Positions 1 to 6,772 of a stretch of DNA of 11,171 bases are shown here, in pieces. The stretch comes from DATHGT01 sp035317605 (GTDB taxonomy: Bacteria > Methylomirabilota > Methylomirabilia > Rokubacteriales > CSP1-6). The DNA lies in assembly GCA_035317605.1 (NCBI GenBank), contig DATHGT010000329.1, positions 1 through 11,171 of the forward strand, read 5' to 3'. Below the pieces are notes generated by a model that saw nothing but the letters and a program-made list of their open reading frames with translations, did no database searches and was not told the origin of the DNA. The position numbers were made by a program, and so were the translations under genes. Each line of letters begins with the position of its first letter. Position 1 is the stretch's first letter.

Positions 1-716
1 CCGAACTGGAGTCCCAGCACCGTGATGACGGGCAGGCACGCGTTGCGGAACGCGTGCTTGACCACGACCATGCGCTCGGACACCCCCTTGGCCCGCGCGG
101 TCTTGATGTAGTCCATGTTCATGATCTCGATCACGCCCGAGCGCACCAGCCGCATCGTGATCGGCGCCAGGAACGCGCCCAGCGTGAACGCCGGCATCAG
201 GAAGTGTTGCCACGTCCCGTAGCCGGAGGCGGGGAGCAGCCGCAAGCGCACCGAGAAGACGATGATGAGCATGATGCCGAGCCAGAAGATCGGCATCGCT
301 TGCCCGGCCACCGCGCCCAGCGTGCACAGGGTGTCGACGAACGAGTGACGTCGGAGCGCGGCCAGGATCCCCAGCGGCAGCGCGATCAGCAGCGCCATGC
401 CGAGCCCCGCGGTGGTGAGATAGAGCGTGGGCGGCATGCGCTCGAGCACCAGCTTGAAGGCTGATGTGTTCGCGTACCAGGACTTGCCGAAGTCGCCCTG
501 CACGGCGCGGCTCGCGAACTTCCAGTACTGCACGTAGATCGGCTGGTCCAGCCCCATGAGTTTCTTGTAGCGCGCGTACTCGTCCTTGCCGGCGTTCTGG
601 GGCAGGAGCAGGGTCACGGGGTCGCCGATCACGTGGAGGATGGAGAACGCGAGCATCGAGATGCCGACGATGACGACCGCGAGCTGCACGATCTGCCGGA
701 GGGCGTAGCGCTTCAT
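1..716 (-). CDS. Dipeptide/oligopeptide-type ABC transporter permease, DppB-like (partial, runs off the left edge)
   Basis: This is an inner-membrane permease subunit of a PepT-family (dipeptide/oligopeptide/nickel) ABC importer. Reading the minus strand from the ATG at 716-714 gives about 238 residues before the window ends. The family is usually 300-340 residues, so the last membrane segments are missing. The start MKRYALRQIVQLAVVIVG is the typical first membrane helix of DppB/GsiC proteins. A periplasmic stretch follows (GLDQPIYVQYWKF, about residues 55-67, then GDFGKSW), then several hydrophobic segments from about residue 98. The EAA loop that docks on the ATPase is seen at about 202-228 (DYIKTARAKGVSERMVVVKH). 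It lies 49 bp downstream of the binding-protein gene, with a strong stem-loop in the gap and no good Shine-Dalgarno before the ATG. The family is secure; the substrate is unknown. Confidence 0.93.
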   Translation of the reverse strand, partial: MKRYALRQIVQLAVVIVGISMLAFSILHVIGDPVTLLLPQNAGKDEYARYKKLMGLDQPIYVQYWKFASRAVQGDFGKSWYANTSAFKLVLERMPPTLYLTTAGLGMALLIALPLGILAALRRHSFVDTLCTLGAVAGQAMPIFWLGIMLIIVFSVRLRLLPASGYGTWQHFLMPAFTLGAFLAPITMRLVRSGVIEIMNMDYIKTARAKGVSERMVVVKHAFRNACLPVITVLGLQF

Positions 717-723
717 GAGAGAA

Positions 724-758
724 GGTGGTCCCGGTCGCCCGAGCCGACCGGGACCACC
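724..758 (-). promoter_or_regulatory. Perfect 14-bp stem-loop between binding-protein and permease genes
   Basis: Bases 724-737 (GGTGGTCCCGGTCG) are the exact reverse complement of 745-758, with a 7-base loop at 738-744. The structure fills most of the 49-bp gap between the binding-protein stop (766) and the permease start (716). On the transcript it is followed by TTCTCTC rather than a run of U, so it is not a classical intrinsic terminator. Hairpins at this place in binding-protein-dependent operons are known (malE-malF, for example) to protect the upstream message or partly stop transcription, so that binding protein exceeds permease. That role here is inferred from position. A stem this close to the permease ATG could also limit its translation. 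Confidence 0.75.
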
Positions 759-765
759 GATCGAA

Positions 766-2301
766 CTACTTCTTCCTGGGCGTCACGAGGAACATGCGGT
801 CAATCTCGTCCGGAGGCGCCTGGTACTCGACCCGGTTCGAGATGCCCCACACACCGCGGAGTCCCCACTTGTAGAGGTACGCGGCCTCGTCGAACAGCAG
901 CTTCTGCGCCTTCACGTAGATCTCGGTGCGCCGCTTCTGGTCGAGGGTGGAGCGCCCCTGCGCGATCAGGTCGTCGAGGGCGGGGTTGCAGTAGTAGCTG
1001 TAGAACTCCCCGCACTTGAACACGTCGTAGAGGATGGCGTCGGCGTCGAAGACCGAGTAGTAGCCCCACGACCAGTTGAACATCGAGCCCGCCTTGCCCT
1101 CCTTGACGCGGGCGACGAGCACGGTGTTGTCGCCGATGTAGTTGCGCTTCACCCGGAAGCCGGCCTTGGCCATGTCGGAGACGATGGTGTCGTTGGTCTG
1201 CTGAACGGCCGGCTCGACGACCGGCGGGGACTCGTGGAAGACGACGTCGACCCCGTTCGGGAACCCGGCCTCGGCCAGGAGCTTCTTGGCCTGGGCGAGG
1301 TCCTGCCTGTACGGCTTGAGGTTCGGATCCCAGCCGAAGGCCATCGGGTTGATGCCGGTGGCCACGCGGTCGCCGAGCCCGTTGAGCACGAACTTGATGA
1401 TGGTGTCGCTGTCGACGGCGAGGTTCGCGGCCTGGCGCACGCGCTTGTCGGTGAACGGGTTGGGGCCGCTGCGCGCCGCCTGGTCGAGCTGCAGCATGGC
1501 CGTGCGCAGGATCGGCGAGGTGGCCGTGCGGGCCTGCCCGGACTTGTTGATGACGTCCATCTGGTCCGGCGGGACGGCCTTGATGACGTCCACGCCGCCC
1601 GAGAGCAGCTCGGCGATCTCGGTGGCCTTCTCGGGGATGATGCGGATCTTGACGTGTTTGAACGCCGGCTTGGGACCCCAGTACTCGTCGTTCCGGACGA
1701 GCAGGTGGTCCTGCTTCCGGTTCCACTTGACGAGCTTGTAGGGGCCCGTGCCGATCGGGTGCTCCTGCATCCATTCGTCGCCCTTCTCGCGAATGACCTT
1801 GTCCGACTGCATCGACTGGGCGGTCAACCGCTCGACGAAGAGGGGATAGGGGCCGTCGGTCTTGAAGCGCGCGGTGTGGTCGTCCACGACCTCCACGCTC
1901 TTGATCTTGGCGTGGTTACCGCGGGCCGTCATCTTCTTGGCGGGATCGAGCACGCGATCGAACGTGGCCTTGACGTCGCGCGCGGTGAACGGCGTCCCGT
2001 CGTGGAACTTCACGCCCTGGCGGAGCTTGACCTCCCAGGTCGTGTCGTCGAGGGCCTTCCAGGACGTCGCGAGATGCGGGATCACGCGGCGGGTTTTGAG
2101 GTCGCGCACGGCCAGGTGATCGAACACGTGGTAGCCGAGGATGATCGCCTCGCGCAGCACCGAGTTGGGCGGGTCCCAGTTGTCGACGTCGGACTGCAGG
2201 CTGTAGATGAGGGTTTCTTCCCGCGTCTGCGCTCCCGCCGAGGGAGCGAGACCGAGCGTGGTGGCGAGCAGGATGGCGAACCCGAGGGCAAGCAAGCGCA
2301 T
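766..2301 (-). CDS. Extracytoplasmic solute-binding protein, family 5 (DppA/OppA-like)
   Basis: This 511-residue periplasmic binding protein belongs to a PepT-type ABC importer and has the usual family length (500-550). It opens with a Sec signal peptide: positive MR, a hydrophobic core to about residue 19, and a probable signal peptidase I site AGA|Q at residues 24/25. The SBP_bac_5 signature is clear at about residues 78-113, with ATSW, DDTTWEVKLR and GVKFHDGTPFTARDV. Further family landmarks are IGTGPYKL, DEYWGPKP and the RQAANLAVD-like region. The ATG at 2301 is supported by an excellent ribosome binding site, AGGAGGT at 2312-2306, four bases upstream. It follows livF by 30 bp and precedes the DppB-like permease. 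Family members bind peptides, nickel-chelator complexes, glutathione, sugars or opines, so the ligand cannot be called. Confidence 0.95.
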   Translation of the reverse strand: MRLLALGFAILLATTLGLAPSAGAQTREETLIYSLQSDVDNWDPPNSVLREAIILGYHVFDHLAVRDLKTRRVIPHLATSWKALDDTTWEVKLRQGVKFHDGTPFTARDVKATFDRVLDPAKKMTARGNHAKIKSVEVVDDHTARFKTDGPYPLFVERLTAQSMQSDKVIREKGDEWMQEHPIGTGPYKLVKWNRKQDHLLVRNDEYWGPKPAFKHVKIRIIPEKATEIAELLSGGVDVIKAVPPDQMDVINKSGQARTATSPILRTAMLQLDQAARSGPNPFTDKRVRQAANLAVDSDTIIKFVLNGLGDRVATGINPMAFGWDPNLKPYRQDLAQAKKLLAEAGFPNGVDVVFHESPPVVEPAVQQTNDTIVSDMAKAGFRVKRNYIGDNTVLVARVKEGKAGSMFNWSWGYYSVFDADAILYDVFKCGEFYSYYCNPALDDLIAQGRSTLDQKRRTEIYVKAQKLLFDEAAYLYKWGLRGVWGISNRVEYQAPPDEIDRMFLVTPRKK

Positions 2302-2305
2302 GAAG

Positions 2306-2312
2306 ACCTCCT
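2306..2312 (-). promoter_or_regulatory. Strong ribosome binding site of the DppA-like gene
   Basis: On the minus strand the sequence AGGAGGT sits 4 bases before the ATG at 2301. It is an almost full anti-16S match and the strongest site in the window. It fixes the start and fits high-level synthesis of a binding protein. Confidence 0.8.
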
Positions 2313-2325
2313 CTCGTGGAGCGTT

Positions 2326-2331
2326 ACTATA
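2326..2331 (-). promoter_or_regulatory. Possible -10 element ahead of the DppA-like gene
   Basis: The minus strand reads TATAGT at 2331-2326 within a small AT-rich island (GATATAGTAAC) between the livF stop and the DppA-like start, in otherwise GC-rich DNA. It matches the sigma-70 -10 consensus at five of six positions. No recognisable -35 lies 16-18 bp upstream, inside livF. It could be a weak internal promoter giving the second importer separate expression, or merely an AT-rich gap. Confidence 0.25.
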
Positions 2332-3030
2332 TCAGCCTCCGACGCCGAGATACGTCGCGGTGACCTGCTCGTTCGCGCGGAGCGCCTCCGGGGTGCCCTC
2401 GAACACGACGGTGCCGTGGTCGATGACGTAGACACGATCCGCGAGGCCGAGCGCCATCTCCGCGTTCTGCTCGACCAGCAGCATGCTGACGCGCTCGCGC
2501 TTGAGGTCGCGGACGGTCCCCATCACGGCCTCCACGACCAGCGGGGCCAGGCCCTGGGACGGCTCGTCCAGCAGGAGCAGCTCCGGTCCGGTGACGAGGG
2601 CGCGGGCGATGGCCAGCATCTGCTGCTCTCCGCCCGAGAGGAGGCGCCCTTTGCGGTCCAGCACCTCACGGAGCTTCGGAAAGCGCTCGAGCACGGTCTC
2701 CAGCGGCCAGCGCGAGCCGGGCCGGCGCGCGATGGCCAGGTTCTCGCGCGCCGTGAGGTAGGAGAAGATGCCGCGCGTCTCGGGCACCAGCGCGATCCCG
2801 AGCCGCGAGATCCGATGCGGGAGCAGGCCGGCGATCTCGGCCCCCTTGTAGGTGATCCGGCCGCCGCGGGGCGGGGTGAGGCCGGTGATCGAGCGGAGCG
2901 TGGTGGTCTTGCCGGCGCCGTTGCGTCCCAGGAGGGCCACCACCTCGCCCTCGCCGACGGCGAGCGAGAGGCCGTGGAGGATGTGCCCCAGGCCATAATA
3001 GGTGTCGATCCCGCGGACCTCGAGGATCAT
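2332..3030 (-). CDS. livF: Branched-chain amino-acid-type ABC transporter ATP-binding protein LivF
   Basis: This 232-residue cytoplasmic ATPase is one of the two nucleotide-binding subunits of the HAAT importer. Walker A GRNGAGKT is at residues 35-42, the ABC signature LSGGEQQ at 131-137 and Walker B LLLLDEP at 151-157. The switch position reads LLVEQN (about 184-189), where most ABC ATPases have His, and LVPETRGIFSYLT stands at the Q-loop. Both traits are typical of LivF and separate it from LivG. The ATG at 3030 overlaps the livG stop as ATGA, so translation is probably coupled. A GGAGG at 3047-3043 lies 12 bases upstream. A longer in-frame opening extends to 3438 but is only the antisense-free reading of livG, so I start at 3030. 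Substrate range in the family covers branched-chain amino acids, urea and aromatic or other carboxylates. Confidence 0.95.
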   Translation of the reverse strand: MILEVRGIDTYYGLGHILHGLSLAVGEGEVVALLGRNGAGKTTTLRSITGLTPPRGGRITYKGAEIAGLLPHRISRLGIALVPETRGIFSYLTARENLAIARRPGSRWPLETVLERFPKLREVLDRKGRLLSGGEQQMLAIARALVTGPELLLLDEPSQGLAPLVVEAVMGTVRDLKRERVSMLLVEQNAEMALGLADRVYVIDHGTVVFEGTPEALRANEQVTATYLGVGG

Positions 3031-3779
3031 GGCGCCGCGGTGCCTCCGAGGTACGCGCGACGGACCTCGGCGTGGCCCCGGATCTCCGCCGGCGTGCCTT
3101 CCGCGATCACGCGGCCGAAGTGCATGACCGAGATCCGGTCGGAGATGGTCATCACGACGTCGATCTTGTGCTCGATGAGCACGATCGTGTAACGCCCCTT
3201 GAGCGTCCGCACCAGCGCCACCATCTTCTGCGTCTCGTCGGGGGAGAGGCCCGCGGCGGGCTCGTCGAGCAGCAGGAGGCGAGGGGAGGCGGCCAGCGCG
3301 ATGGCCAGCTCGAGCTGTCGTTGCTCGCCGTGGGAGATCTCGCGGGCGGGCCGGCTCGCCGCCGCGTCGAGCCCCACGTCGGCCAGCACCTGATGCGCTC
3401 GCTCCGTGAGCTCCGGATAGCCGTCGGCCCGCCGCCACGCCAGTCCCCGCCAGGGCTTCCGCCGGGCGAAGGCGGCCAGCCAGACGTTGTCCAGGATGGA
3501 GAGCGCGGGGAAGATGCTCGTGCGCTGGAAGGACCGCGCGATGCCCAGGTGGGCGACGTGGTGCGGGGGCGTCCCCGCGATGTCGCGGCCGTCGAAGACG
3601 ATGCGGCCCGACGTGGGCGTCACGTGCCCCGTGAGCAGGTTGAAGAACGTGGTCTTGCCGGCTCCGTTGGGTCCGATGACCGAGTGCAGCGAGCCCTCCT
3701 CGACGTCGAGCGTGACCGCGTTGACCGCGGTCAGTGCCCCGAAGGACTTCGTGAGGGCCTCGGTTCTAACGAGCGGCAC
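3027..3779 (-). CDS. livG: Branched-chain amino-acid-type ABC transporter ATP-binding protein LivG
   Basis: This 250-residue ATPase pairs with LivF beneath the LivHM permeases. It begins with a GTG at 3779, giving PLVRTEALTKSFGALTAV, the normal N-terminus of LivG. The GTG lies inside the end of livM (14-bp overlap). Walker A GPNGAGKT is at residues 36-43, Q-loop Gln85 is in ARSFQRTSIFP, the signature SHGEQ is at 149-153, Walker B LLLLDEP at 168-174, and the switch His204 is in LIEHKIDVVM. The signature has His-Gly where LSGG is the commonest form; this variant is frequent in LivG. The C-terminal GTPAEIRGHAEVRRAYLG is the standard LivG tail. All catalytic residues are present. Confidence 0.95.
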   Translation of the reverse strand: MPLVRTEALTKSFGALTAVNAVTLDVEEGSLHSVIGPNGAGKTTFFNLLTGHVTPTSGRIVFDGRDIAGTPPHHVAHLGIARSFQRTSIFPALSILDNVWLAAFARRKPWRGLAWRRADGYPELTERAHQVLADVGLDAAASRPAREISHGEQRQLELAIALAASPRLLLLDEPAAGLSPDETQKMVALVRTLKGRYTIVLIEHKIDVVMTISDRISVMHFGRVIAEGTPAEIRGHAEVRRAYLGGTAAP

Positions 3780-4683
3780 GCCACGCCCAGAAGCGAGCCC
3801 ACGCCTCGACCACGCCGCCGCGGAAGAACAGCACCACGATCACGAAGGCGACGCCGAGCAGCAGCGGCCAGCGCGCCCACATCGAGCTCACCGATTCCGA
3901 CAGCCAGATGAACACAAAGGACCCGATGACGGGACCGTAGAGCGAGCCCGAGCCGCCGATCAGGGTGGCGAAGACCACGTTGCCGGAGAACACGAACCCG
4001 ATCGACTCCAGCGGCACGATGCCGAAGAGCATTGCGTAGAGCACGCCGGCCAGGCCCGAGAAGGCCCCGCCCACCACGAACGCGAGCAGCTTCATGCGGG
4101 CCACGTCGTAGCCGAGGGCCTGGGCCCGGAGCTCGTTCTCGCGGATGGCCTGGAGGATCTTTCCGAGCGGCGACTCGACGATCCGCTTCATCGTCCAGAG
4201 CGAGACCAGGAACAGCACGGCGACGGCCGCGTAATAGGCGAGCGGACGGTGGATGTCGAGCCCCAGGACGCTCGGCCGCGGCACGCCGGGCATGCCGTCC
4301 TCGCCGCCGGTCACCGTCGTCCACTGGTAGGCCGTGAAGTAGAACATCTGGTTCAGCGCGAAGGTCAGCATGATGAAGTAGAGGCCGGAGCGCTGGACAC
4401 ACAGATAGCCGACGGCGGCGGCCGTGCCGGCGCCGACTGCCACGCCGATGCCGAGGGCCAGGAACACGTTGACGCCGTAGTACTTCAGGAGGTAGCCGGC
4501 CACGTAGGCGGCCGAGCCGAAGAACGTCGCCTGGCCGAAGGACAGCAAGCCCGTGTAGCCCATGAGGAGATTCAGACCCAGCCCGAAGATCGCGAAGATC
4601 CAGATCTCGGTGGCGATGGCGTGGCGGACGAAGAGGGGGAGCAGGATGACCGCGGCCAGGACAGCCACCCACGCCCTGGTCAT
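3766..4683 (-). CDS. livM: Branched-chain amino-acid-type ABC transporter permease LivM
   Basis: This 305-residue inner-membrane permease has about eight to ten hydrophobic segments. Family landmarks are GLNLLMGYTGLLSFGQATFFG (about residues 35-55), the GGEDGMPGV loop, and the cytoplasmic coupling stretch GKILQAIRENELRAQALGYD before AFVVGGAFSGLAGVLYAM. The ATG at 4683 overlaps the livH stop as ATGA, so it is probably translated by coupling. The reading frame stays open back to 4893, but that extension is Arg/Gly/Pro-rich, lies wholly inside livH and looks nothing like LivM, so it is excluded. LivM forms the heterodimeric channel with LivH. Confidence 0.95.
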   Translation of the reverse strand: MTRAWVAVLAAVILLPLFVRHAIATEIWIFAIFGLGLNLLMGYTGLLSFGQATFFGSAAYVAGYLLKYYGVNVFLALGIGVAVGAGTAAAVGYLCVQRSGLYFIMLTFALNQMFYFTAYQWTTVTGGEDGMPGVPRPSVLGLDIHRPLAYYAAVAVLFLVSLWTMKRIVESPLGKILQAIRENELRAQALGYDVARMKLLAFVVGGAFSGLAGVLYAMLFGIVPLESIGFVFSGNVVFATLIGGSGSLYGPVIGSFVFIWLSESVSSMWARWPLLLGVAFVIVVLFFRGGVVEAWARFWAWRAAR

Positions 4684-5543
4684 CGGATCCCGAAGAGGCC
4701 CTGCGGGCGCACGAGGAGCACGGCGGCCATCACGGCGAAGATGACCGCCACCGAGGCTTCGGGCCAGACCAGGGCCACCAGGCTCTGGGCCACGCCCACG
4801 AGTAGCCCCGCCACGATCGAGCCCAATAGGTTGCCGAGCCCGGCCAGCGCGACCACGACGAAGGCGATCCCGAGCATGTCCACGCCCATCCACGGGTTCA
4901 GCCCGCGGATCGGCGCGGTGAGGGCGCCGGCGACCCCGGCCAGGACGCAGCCCAGCGCGAAGGCGGCCGTGAAGAGACGGTGGATGTCGATGCCGAGGAG
5001 GGAGACCATTTCCTTGTCCTCGATGCCGGCGCGCATGATGGCCCCGTAGCGCGTCTTCTCGAGGAAGAGCCAGGCCGCGAGCACGAGGAGTGCCGCCGCC
5101 ACCATCACGAAGAGACGGTACTTCGGGTAGATCGTGATGCCGAGATCGACGCCGCCGCGCAGCACGGGCGGGGGAAGCTGGCTCATGCCCACCGGGCTCC
5201 AGACGATGATGATGCCCTCGGTCACGATCAGCGAGAGACCGAAGGTGAGCAGGAGTTGGTAGTCGTGCCCGGCCTTGTAGAGCGGCCGGATGCCGCCGTA
5301 CTCGATCAGCACGCCGAGGAGCCCCACGCCCAGCGGGGCCAGCACCAGCGCGATCCAGAAATTCCCCACGAGCTGAATCAGCGTGTAGAGGAAATAGGCG
5401 CCGAGCGCGAAGAGGGCGCCGTGGGCGAAGTTGGGGATGTTGAGCACGCCGGTGATGATCGACAGGCCGATGCCCATCAGGGCGTAGAGCATGCCCGTGG
5501 CGATCCCGTTGAGGATCTGGCTGAAGAGTAGTGCCGGACGCAC
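4680..5543 (-). CDS. livH: Branched-chain amino-acid-type ABC transporter permease LivH
   Basis: This 287-residue inner-membrane permease is the partner of LivM. It starts with GTG at 5543; the codon just before in frame is TAA, so no longer start exists. The N-terminus ILNGIATGMLYALMGIGLSI, followed by GVLNIPNFAHGALFALGAYF, is a textbook LivH opening. The coupling region SLLGIDIHRLFTAAFALGC comes before GVAGALTAPIRGLNP. The C-terminal GLGNLLGSIVAGLLVGVAQS and LVRPQGLFG motifs are also characteristic. The livK stop lies only 5 bp upstream and there is no obvious Shine-Dalgarno, which suggests re-initiation by ribosomes leaving livK. Confidence 0.95.
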   Translation of the reverse strand: MRPALLFSQILNGIATGMLYALMGIGLSIITGVLNIPNFAHGALFALGAYFLYTLIQLVGNFWIALVLAPLGVGLLGVLIEYGGIRPLYKAGHDYQLLLTFGLSLIVTEGIIIVWSPVGMSQLPPPVLRGGVDLGITIYPKYRLFVMVAAALLVLAAWLFLEKTRYGAIMRAGIEDKEMVSLLGIDIHRLFTAAFALGCVLAGVAGALTAPIRGLNPWMGVDMLGIAFVVVALAGLGNLLGSIVAGLLVGVAQSLVALVWPEASVAVIFAVMAAVLLVRPQGLFGIR

Positions 5544-5548
5544 TTAGG

Positions 5549-6772
5549 CTAGAGCGATCCGATGTCCTTGCAGGCGGCGTACTCCGCGGGGAGCGGGGTC
5601 GAGCCCGTCGCGACGATGTCGGCGAAGTCCATGGGGCCCTTCATCGCTTCCTTTTTCTTGCAGCGCATGAAGAAGTACGGACGCAGCGTCTGATGAGTCT
5701 TGGCGTCCACGCGCATGCGGCCGACCAAGTCATCGACCTCGAGGCCCTCGCAGGCCTTGATGACGTCCGGCACCTCGGTGGACTTGGCCTTGTCCATGGC
5801 GTGCAGCAGCATCCGCGTCATGCCATAGGCGGCGGCCGGCGCGTAGCCGGGCGGATTGCCGAACTTGGCCTGATAGCTCTTCACGAACTCGCGCGCCACC
5901 GGCGTGTCGGCCGTGTAGTAGAAGTTCGAGCCGACCCACATGTTCTCGCGGATCTCGGGGTTGAGCTGCACCAGCTCCTCGACTCCGGAGGACCAGGTCA
6001 GGATGAGCGGAATCTTCGGGGTGAGGCCGAAGTTGAAGATCTCGCGCGCCGCCGTCACGGTATCCAGCCCGAAGTTGATCATCGCGACGACGTCGGGCTT
6101 GTTGGCCGCCGCCTTGGTCACGTAGTTGGAGAACTCGCGCTCGCCGAGCGGGTGCCGGTCGGCGCCCACGAACTCGATCCCGTGCGCCTTGCCCACTTCC
6201 TTGATGTACTTCTCGACCGACCAGCCGAACGCGTAGTCGGCCACCAGCAGGTGCCAGCGCTTGGCCCGCGGATTGGCCTGCATGAAGGTGTCCACGACCG
6301 TCTTGGCGGCCGTGTACGGGCTCGCCGCCCACTGGAAAGAGTAGCGGTGGCAGCGCGCGCCGGAGATGTCCTCGGTGCCGCCGCTGAAGTAGTGGAAGAC
6401 CTTCTTCCGCTTGGCCACCTCCGAGACGGCCAGCGCGACGCCCGAGGACCAGGGGCCGATGATGTACTTCACGCCATCGGCGTCGACGGCTTCCTCGGCC
6501 CGTCGCGTGGCGCTGCCCGCCTTGGTCTCGTCGTCGCGGGTGATGTACTTGATGCTCCGGCCCTGGATCTTCATCCCGCGCTCGTCGAGGGCCATCTTCA
6601 TCCCGCGGTCGAGGACGGGACCCACGTCGGAGAAGGCGCCGGTGAAGGACCAGAGTCCCAGCATGGGAAGGTCCTTGCCCCGCGCCCGGACGATGGCCGG
6701 AAAGCCCAGCCCCGCCGCGGCGGCGACTCCGCCACTCAGTTTCAGCACGTCCCGTCGACTGAGCTTGCTCAT
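5549..6772 (-). CDS. livK: Branched-chain amino-acid-type ABC transporter substrate-binding protein (Peripla_BP_6, LivK-like), Tat-type signal
   Basis: This 407-residue periplasmic binding protein has the HAAT family's normal size. I use the ATG at 6772, not the in-frame ATG at 6793. GGAGGA sits 6 bases upstream at 6784-6779, the start overlaps the preceding stop as ATGA, and it places a twin-arginine signal at the very N-terminus: SRRDVLKL at residues 5-12, hydrophobic VAAAAGLGFPA, then VRA near 28-30 as a likely cleavage site. The mature part has the type I periplasmic fold landmarks LGLWSFTGAFSDVGP, a GPWSSGVALAVSEVAKRK stretch, and YAPAAAYGMTRMLLHAM near residue 310. Tat export suggests it is folded before export. 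Ligand is unknown: many Peripla_BP_6 proteins bind aromatic acids, amides or urea rather than leucine. Confidence 0.93.
   Translation of the reverse strand: MSKLSRRDVLKLSGGVAAAAGLGFPAIVRARGKDLPMLGLWSFTGAFSDVGPVLDRGMKMALDERGMKIQGRSIKYITRDDETKAGSATRRAEEAVDADGVKYIIGPWSSGVALAVSEVAKRKKVFHYFSGGTEDISGARCHRYSFQWAASPYTAAKTVVDTFMQANPRAKRWHLLVADYAFGWSVEKYIKEVGKAHGIEFVGADRHPLGEREFSNYVTKAAANKPDVVAMINFGLDTVTAAREIFNFGLTPKIPLILTWSSGVEELVQLNPEIRENMWVGSNFYYTADTPVAREFVKSYQAKFGNPPGYAPAAAYGMTRMLLHAMDKAKSTEVPDVIKACEGLEVDDLVGRMRVDAKTHQTLRPYFFMRCKKKEAMKGPMDFADIVATGSTPLPAEYAACKDIGSL

Noticed and set aside
715..3192. An 825-codon open frame on the plus strand opposite the DppA-like and LivF genes
   Set aside because: It is antisense to two genes with unmistakable family motifs, is rich in Val, Leu, Arg, Glu, Asp and His as expected for the reverse complement of GC-rich coding DNA, and shows no domain.
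3031..3438. An N-terminal extension of LivF to 3438
   Set aside because: It reads through livG in another frame and is Arg/Ala-rich. MILEVRGIDTYYG from 3030 is the normal LivF start.
4684..4893. An N-terminal extension of LivM to 4893
   Set aside because: The extension lies inside livH, is Arg/Gly/Pro-rich, and the ATG at 4683 gives a standard LivM N-terminus in an ATGA overlap.
3487..5049. A 520-codon plus-strand open frame opposite LivG/LivM/LivH
   Set aside because: Its translation is low-complexity and His/Arg/Glu/Pro-rich with no fold-like pattern. It is a shadow of the permease genes.
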